19,746 nucleotides of DNA from Porphyromonadaceae bacterium UBA7572. Lineage in GTDB: Bacteria > Bacteroidota > Bacteroidia > Bacteroidales > Muribaculaceae. Position numbers and translations under genes: made by a program. Under the pieces are notes generated by a model that did no database searches, was not told the DNA's origin, and saw nothing but the letters and a program-made list of their open reading frames with translations. Positions 16,069 through 19,746 of the stretch are shown here, one piece after another (position 1 is the first letter of the stretch; every line of letters starts with the position of its first letter). The stretch covers positions 3,814-23,559 of the forward strand of contig DLLC01000040.1 of assembly GCA_002476625.1 (NCBI GenBank), read 5' to 3'.

Positions 16069-16091
16069 TCCCACAAAAAAAACTGCGCTTT

Positions 16092-16565
16092 ATGAGAATA
16101 GGAATGGGTTTTGACGTTCACCGTTTAGTGCCTGGCAGGGAACTGTGGCTTGGCGGTGTGAGAATTGAGCATTCTCTTGGCCTGCTGGGACACAGCGACG
16201 CAGATGTGGCGATACATGCCTTATGCGACGCCCTGTTAGGCGCGGCTTGCCTGCGCGACATTGGCTATCATTTCCCCGACACCGATCCTCGCTACAAAGG
16301 CATCGACAGCCGCAAACTCTTGCGTGAAGTGGCTCGCTTGATTGATGGTCAAGGCTATAAACTTGGCAACTGCGACATCACCATCTGTGCCGAGCGTCCG
16401 AAAATCAATCCCCACATTCCTGCCATGCAGGAGCAGCTGGCGGCATGCATGGGGTGTGCGCTTACACAAGTGAGCATCAAGGCCACTACCACCGAGCACC
16501 TTGGCTTTACGGGACGCGAGGAGGGCATCTCGGCCTATGCTGTGGCGCTCTTGGAGGAAAAGTAG
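16092..16565 (+). CDS. ispF: 2-C-methyl-D-erythritol 2,4-cyclodiphosphate synthase
   Basis: 157 residues, full length. IspF cyclises CDP-ME2P in the non-mevalonate isoprenoid pathway, in the cytoplasm as a trimer. Metal ligands D8, H10 and H42 are present (GFDVHRL and HSDADVAIHALCDALLGA), as is the C-terminal signature TTTEHLGFTGREEGISAYAV. It is 23 bases behind porV and probably read from the same transcript. A short weak hairpin (ACGCG-containing, about 16574-16592) follows but lacks a good T-run. Confidence 0.97.
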   Translation: MRIGMGFDVHRLVPGRELWLGGVRIEHSLGLLGHSDADVAIHALCDALLGAACLRDIGYHFPDTDPRYKGIDSRKLLREVARLIDGQGYKLGNCDITICAERPKINPHIPAMQEQLAACMGCALTQVSIKATTTEHLGFTGREEGISAYAVALLEEK

Positions 16566-16642
16566 CACTTTCCACGCGTCCGCTATACGCGCTTTGTATT
16601 CCCCTCCCAAGTGCGCACTGTAAATCTTATCCATAATTATGT

Positions 16643-16697
16643 AATTTCACATTGAGCGTAGGTGTGTAACTTTGCATCACATAAAAGTTGTGAAATT
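16643..16697. promoter_or_regulatory. promoter with bracketing inverted repeat, candidate operator of the receptor operon
   Basis: TAACTTTG at 16667-16674 is a good -7 element, 38-45 bases ahead of the receptor ATG. AATTTCACA (16643-16651) and its perfect complement TGTGAAATT (16689-16697) lie on either side, 46 bases apart centre to centre. The left arm covers the -33 position (TTTC at 16645-16648) and the right arm lies in the early leader. This is a plausible binding site pair for the regulator encoded at 19089-19643, but that is inference. Confidence 0.45.
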
Positions 16698-16711
16698 TGA
16701 TATAGTAGGAT

Positions 16712-18730
16712 ATGAAAGTTAGCAAGAAGTCTTTAACATTAGCAACCCTGGCAGTTTCGCTTTTGCCACAGATGGTACAGGCACAAGAAGTGGCAGTTAC
16801 CGACACCATGCCAGAGGATTACAAGTTGGGTGATGTAGTGGTTCGTGCCACAAATGGCTTGCGCTCAAAATTAAGAGCCGAGAATGTAGATATTATTGGA
16901 CAAGGCCAACTGATACGTGCCGCCTGCTGCAATTTGGGCGAGTCGTTCACTACTAATCCCTCGGTGGATGTGAGCTATAGCGACGCCGCCACAGGTGCGA
17001 AGCAAATCAAGCTGCTCGGCCTGTCGGGCACTTATGTGCAAATGCTTACTGAGAATGTGCCAAACTTGCGAGGGGCCTCACTTCCATACTCACTTGGCTA
17101 TGTGCCAGGACCATGGATGCAGTCTATTCAGGTGAGCAAGGGGGCATCGAGCGTGAAAAACGGCTATGAAAGCACCACAGGCCAAATCAATATAGAGTTT
17201 ATGAAGCCTCAGCTCACCGAGGGAGTTCACGCCAATGCCTATCTCGACACCGATTTGAAGCAGGAGGTGAATTTAGACGGCAACCTGCACATCACCGACC
17301 GCCTCTCCACCGGACTTCTTGCCCATTTCGAGAATAGGCAGACAGAGCACGACGGCAATGGCGATGGCTTTATGGATATGCCAAAAGTCAGACAGTATAA
17401 TTTGATGCACCGGTGGGCTTATTTGTCGCCCACATGGATTAGCCAGCTCTCTGTGCGCATGCTTCGGGATGAGCGCACCGGCGGGCAGAGCGCCAAGCAC
17501 ATGTCCCCACAAGATATGGCCGTCCCTCTCTACACCACATCGGTCACCACCAACCGCTATGAGGCACAGTGGAAAAATGGCTTCACGCTGAACGCCGAAC
17601 ATGCCACATCGCTCGCTCTGATGCTTCACGGCTCATGGCATGACGCTTGGAACGAGTTCGGAAACACGCAGTATGATGTGACACAGAAAAACGGTTATGC
17701 CCAGCTGATGTTTGAGACCGACTTCACCGACCACCATAACCTGAGCGTTGGGGCATCGGTCAACCACGATTATTACAGCGAACGGTTCAATTTGTTTGGG
17801 GCATCAGCCAACCCGGGTAGAGGGGCTGACAAGGAAACCACTTCTGGTGTATATGCCCAGTACACTTATAAATTAGGCAGCAAACTCACCGTGATGCCTG
17901 GCGTGAGATGGGACTACTCCAGCGTGTATGGCGGATTCTTCACACCTCGCCTGCATGTGAAGTACACGCCTGTGAATGCGCTCACTTTGCGGGCTTCTGT
18001 GGGCAAGGGCTACCGCTCACCCCACGCTTTGGCTGAAAACGCCACCCTTCTCGCCACCGGACGGAAGGTGCTGTTAAGTGATAACTTGAAGCAGGAGGAA
18101 GCATGGAACATGGGCGTGTCGGCAGGACTGAATTTGCTGGTGGCTGACAAGTATCTGGAGGTGAACGCTGAATACTACTACACCGACTTTTTGCACCAGA
18201 TGGTGGTGAACTATTCCCAGGCGGGCACCACGGGCGAACGTATTCTCTCTTTTGAAAACCTCGACGGGAAAAGCTATAGCCATACCTTCCAAATCGACGC
18301 CACCTATCCACTGTTCAGCGGATTCACCGCCACTGGCGCATTCCGCTTGAATGATGTGAAATGCACTTACGATGGCGTTTTGCGTCGCAAGCCTCTCACT
18401 TCTCGCTACAAGGGGCTACTTACACTTTCGTATAAGACCCCGCTGGAATTGTGGCAGTTCGACCTTACGGCCCAGCTCAATGGCGGCGGCGAACGCTACG
18501 ACCGCACAAAATATTCATCGTATTTTCAGCTTCAGGCGCAAGTGACCAGAGAGTTCCGCAATTTCAGCATTTATTTGGGCGGAGAGAACCTGACCAACTA
18601 TAAAATAAAGAACCCCATACTCGACGCACACCATCCGTGGGCATCCTCATTCGACGCCACTCAAATTTGGGGGCCGATAACAGGGGCCATGGCTTATATA
18701 GGCGTGCGATTCAAATTGGAAAAAATTTAA
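16712..18730 (+). CDS. TonB-dependent outer-membrane receptor, probable metal transporter
   Basis: 672 residues. Signal peptide about 1-24 (cut after MVQA). A TonB-box-like KLGDVVVRAT follows at 38-47, then a plug domain (about 48-175) with ACCNLGESFTTNPSVDV (71-87) and the plug end VKNGYESTTGQINIEFMKP. The 22-strand barrel fills the remainder, with a C-terminal strand ending in KLEKI. There is no N-terminal carboxypeptidase-like domain and no partner SusD, so it is not a typical glycan receptor. The CC pair (C72, C73) is, from memory, typical of one Bacteroidetes receptor subfamily found next to heavy-metal (HMA) genes. The secreted HMA protein starts 34 bases after the stop. Substrate is inferred as a metal, plausibly copper. 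Confidence 0.85.
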   Translation: MKVSKKSLTLATLAVSLLPQMVQAQEVAVTDTMPEDYKLGDVVVRATNGLRSKLRAENVDIIGQGQLIRAACCNLGESFTTNPSVDVSYSDAATGAKQIKLLGLSGTYVQMLTENVPNLRGASLPYSLGYVPGPWMQSIQVSKGASSVKNGYESTTGQINIEFMKPQLTEGVHANAYLDTDLKQEVNLDGNLHITDRLSTGLLAHFENRQTEHDGNGDGFMDMPKVRQYNLMHRWAYLSPTWISQLSVRMLRDERTGGQSAKHMSPQDMAVPLYTTSVTTNRYEAQWKNGFTLNAEHATSLALMLHGSWHDAWNEFGNTQYDVTQKNGYAQLMFETDFTDHHNLSVGASVNHDYYSERFNLFGASANPGRGADKETTSGVYAQYTYKLGSKLTVMPGVRWDYSSVYGGFFTPRLHVKYTPVNALTLRASVGKGYRSPHALAENATLLATGRKVLLSDNLKQEEAWNMGVSAGLNLLVADKYLEVNAEYYYTDFLHQMVVNYSQAGTTGERILSFENLDGKSYSHTFQIDATYPLFSGFTATGAFRLNDVKCTYDGVLRRKPLTSRYKGLLTLSYKTPLELWQFDLTAQLNGGGERYDRTKYSSYFQLQAQVTREFRNFSIYLGGENLTNYKIKNPILDAHHPWASSFDATQIWGPITGAMAYIGVRFKLEKI

Positions 18731-18764
18731 CGGTACAATCAATCATCATAATAAAAATATCGCT

Positions 18765-19070
18765 ATGAAAAAGATTTGTTTATCAGCAATGTTTATGGCG
18801 CTGTCGATGGGCGTATTCGCTGCTGCTGCCCAGTCGCACAAAACCGACACTTTGGTCGTGACTACCAATCCACAGATGCACTGCCAGAGCTGCGAGAAGA
18901 GAATCAAGTCGAACATACGGTTTGTGAAAGGCACAAAAAGCATCGATACCTCTATCGGCAACCAGACGGTCACCATTGTGTATGACCCCTCAAAAACCGC
19001 CTTCAGCGACTTCGTGGCAGCCTTCAAGAAAATAGGCTACGAAATAAAGGATGTGAAGAAGGGAAAATAA
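18765..19070 (+). CDS. secreted heavy-metal-associated (HMA) domain protein
   Basis: 101 residues. Residues 1 to about 23 are a signal peptide (ending AAAAQS), so the mature protein is in the periplasm. The remainder is one HMA domain: strand TLVVTTNPQ, then MHCQSC (38-43, ligands C40 and C43) and helix EKRIKSNI, strands KSIDTSIGNQTVTIVYD, helix SKTAFSDFVAAFKKIG, and YEIKDVKKGK. This is the fold of CopZ and Atx1 copper chaperones; the MHCxxC loop is slightly unlike the common GMTCxxC. It is likely to bind Cu(I), but other soft metals are possible. Position between receptor and regulator suggests it carries metal from the receptor inward, or buffers it. Stop is 18 bases before the regulator gene. 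Confidence 0.88.
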   Translation: MKKICLSAMFMALSMGVFAAAAQSHKTDTLVVTTNPQMHCQSCEKRIKSNIRFVKGTKSIDTSIGNQTVTIVYDPSKTAFSDFVAAFKKIGYEIKDVKKGK

Positions 19071-19088
19071 TGCCTTTATGGGGAGCGT

Positions 19089-19643
19089 ATGAAACTGTTT
19101 ATCAAAAATATGGTTTGTCCTCGCTGCATTATGGCAGTGAGGACAACGCTCGTGAATATGGGGCTTGAAGTGAATGACGTGGATCTTGGTGAGGCTGAGA
19201 TAGAAGGCAGTCTGGACGAGGAACAGCGCAAAAGGCTGTCGGTCGCCTTAGATGAGTTAGGGTTTGAACTTCTCGACGATCCTCGCACTCAGCTTGTGGA
19301 GCAGCTTCGCGTGGCGGTGATGGAATGGGCAAGAATCAGTGGAGAGCACCCCAAGCTCTCAGAATATCTGAGCCAGCGCATTCATAAAGACTACAGCACG
19401 CTGAGCAAATTGTTCAGCGAGGTGAGAGGTATCACTATTGAGCGTTTCGCTATACTTCACCGCATTGAGTACGCGAAAGAGCTACTCCGCTACAGTCAGC
19501 AGACCAGCAGCGAGATAGCCTACGCATTAGGCTATAGCTCACAGGCGCACTTTTCCGCACAGTTTAAGCAGGTGACGGGAATGACACCGAAAGAGTTCAG
19601 GAAAATGAAAGCTAACCACCGCATTTCCTTGACAGACATTTAA
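19089..19643 (+). CDS. AraC-type regulator with N-terminal CxxC HMA-like domain
   Basis: 184 residues, shorter than standard AraC (about 290). Residues 1-65 look like a ferredoxin-fold HMA domain: strand MKLFIKNM, metal loop MVCPRC (C10, C13), helix CIMAVRTTLVNMG, strands around 27-40, then helix DEEQRKRLSVALDELGFELL. Residues about 88-172 are the AraC double helix-turn-helix, with LSEYLSQ...YSTLSKLFSEVRGITIERF, RIEYAKELL and SSEIAYALGYSSQAHFSAQFKQVTGMTPKEFR. No cupin sugar-binding domain is present. The protein probably senses a thiophilic metal and controls the receptor operon it belongs to. A GGGGAG lies 3 bases ahead of the start. Such proteins are, from memory, common in Bacteroidetes, but I know of no defined ligand. 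Confidence 0.88.
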   Translation: MKLFIKNMVCPRCIMAVRTTLVNMGLEVNDVDLGEAEIEGSLDEEQRKRLSVALDELGFELLDDPRTQLVEQLRVAVMEWARISGEHPKLSEYLSQRIHKDYSTLSKLFSEVRGITIERFAILHRIEYAKELLRYSQQTSSEIAYALGYSSQAHFSAQFKQVTGMTPKEFRKMKANHRISLTDI

Positions 19644-19674
19644 CGGCCGCTATGCCGAATATTAGGCACGGGGT

Positions 19675-19746
19675 TTATTTCTCCGACTCGTCGAGCTGCT
19701 GAATGATTTTCTGCACCTCCTCATTAGTGGCGGTGAGCTTTTCCTT
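19675..19746 (-). CDS. xseB: 3' end of a minus-strand gene, probably exodeoxyribonuclease VII small subunit
   Basis: The last 23 codons of a minus-strand gene run off the right edge, ending in TAA at 19675-19677. The visible peptide is a polar amphipathic helix (KEKLTATNEEVQKIIQQLDE, then SEK). The EKL-x4-EEV-x-KI pattern fits the C-terminal helix of XseB, which in this phylum often reads like CREKLxxTDEEVxKIL. XseB joins XseA in the exonuclease VII complex that degrades single-stranded DNA. With so little sequence, other coiled-coil proteins are possible. It is convergent with the AraC-type gene. Confidence 0.5.
   Translation of the reverse strand, partial: KEKLTATNEEVQKIIQQLDESEK

Noticed and set aside
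16610..16619. Perfect palindrome AGTGCGCACT after ispF
   Set aside because: Only ten bases, no T-run and no second copy; too common by chance to call an operator.
19650..19669. Possible terminator between the AraC-type gene and xseB
   Set aside because: The hairpin TGCC...GGCA has only four base pairs at its foot and no T-run; not convincing.
1..19746. CRISPR arrays, insertion sequences, tRNA or rRNA genes, long direct repeats
   Set aside because: None seen on either strand on reading through the intergenic regions; coding density and tandem operons look ordinary.

Overview
The window is a chromosomal stretch of a Bacteroidota bacterium, most likely order Bacteroidales (Prevotellaceae or Muribaculaceae-like). 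The reasons are promoter-like elements of the Bacteroidetes form TTTG...TAnnTTTG, few Shine-Dalgarno sequences, a PorV protein of the type IX secretion system, several lipoproteins, and a TonB receptor with an uninterrupted NPSVDV-type plug. I see no insertion sequence, integrase, CRISPR array, tRNA or rRNA. The gene content is mostly housekeeping with a few accessory cassettes.

Layout, left to right. Positions 1-180 hold the end of an upstream unit: a possible 20-codon mini-gene (56-118) and a strong terminator. After a gene-poor stretch come a NIF3-like metalloprotein and a coiled-coil zinc-ribbon protein (520-2377), closed by a terminator hairpin that can fold only in the plus-strand RNA. 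Next are a YhcH/YjgK family protein (2530-2982) and thymidine kinase tdk (3142-3771), then a convergent holin-like membrane protein on the minus strand (3838-4191). A YitT-family membrane protein (4304-5305) precedes a small outer-membrane barrel and a lipoprotein (5342-6569). A 55-residue 2[4Fe-4S] ferredoxin lies on the minus strand (6685-6852). A META-domain lipoprotein (7083-7484) follows, ended by a hairpin that also carries the promoter of the next gene.

The second half has a SUI1/YciH initiation factor, a 1188-residue RecB/AddA-type helicase-nuclease and a DUF3784-like membrane protein (7653-11987), then argS (12115-13893) and a BAX-inhibitor-1-like protein (13978-14712). The T9SS gene porV is followed at once by ispF (14887-16565). 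Last is a three-gene unit (16712-19643): a TonB-dependent receptor, a secreted heavy-metal-associated (HMA) protein, and an AraC-type regulator whose N-terminus is itself a CxxC HMA-like domain. The window ends in the 3' end of a minus-strand gene, probably xseB.

The most interesting part is the receptor / secreted HMA / HMA-AraC unit. It reads as a self-contained metal (plausibly copper) acquisition or sensing system: outer-membrane transporter, periplasmic metal carrier and cytoplasmic metal-sensing activator. An inverted repeat brackets its promoter. Secondary points are the near-leaderless NIF3 start, the terminator/promoter overlap, the candidate small protein at 56-118, and a thymidine kinase P-loop in which the usual glycine before the lysine is alanine.
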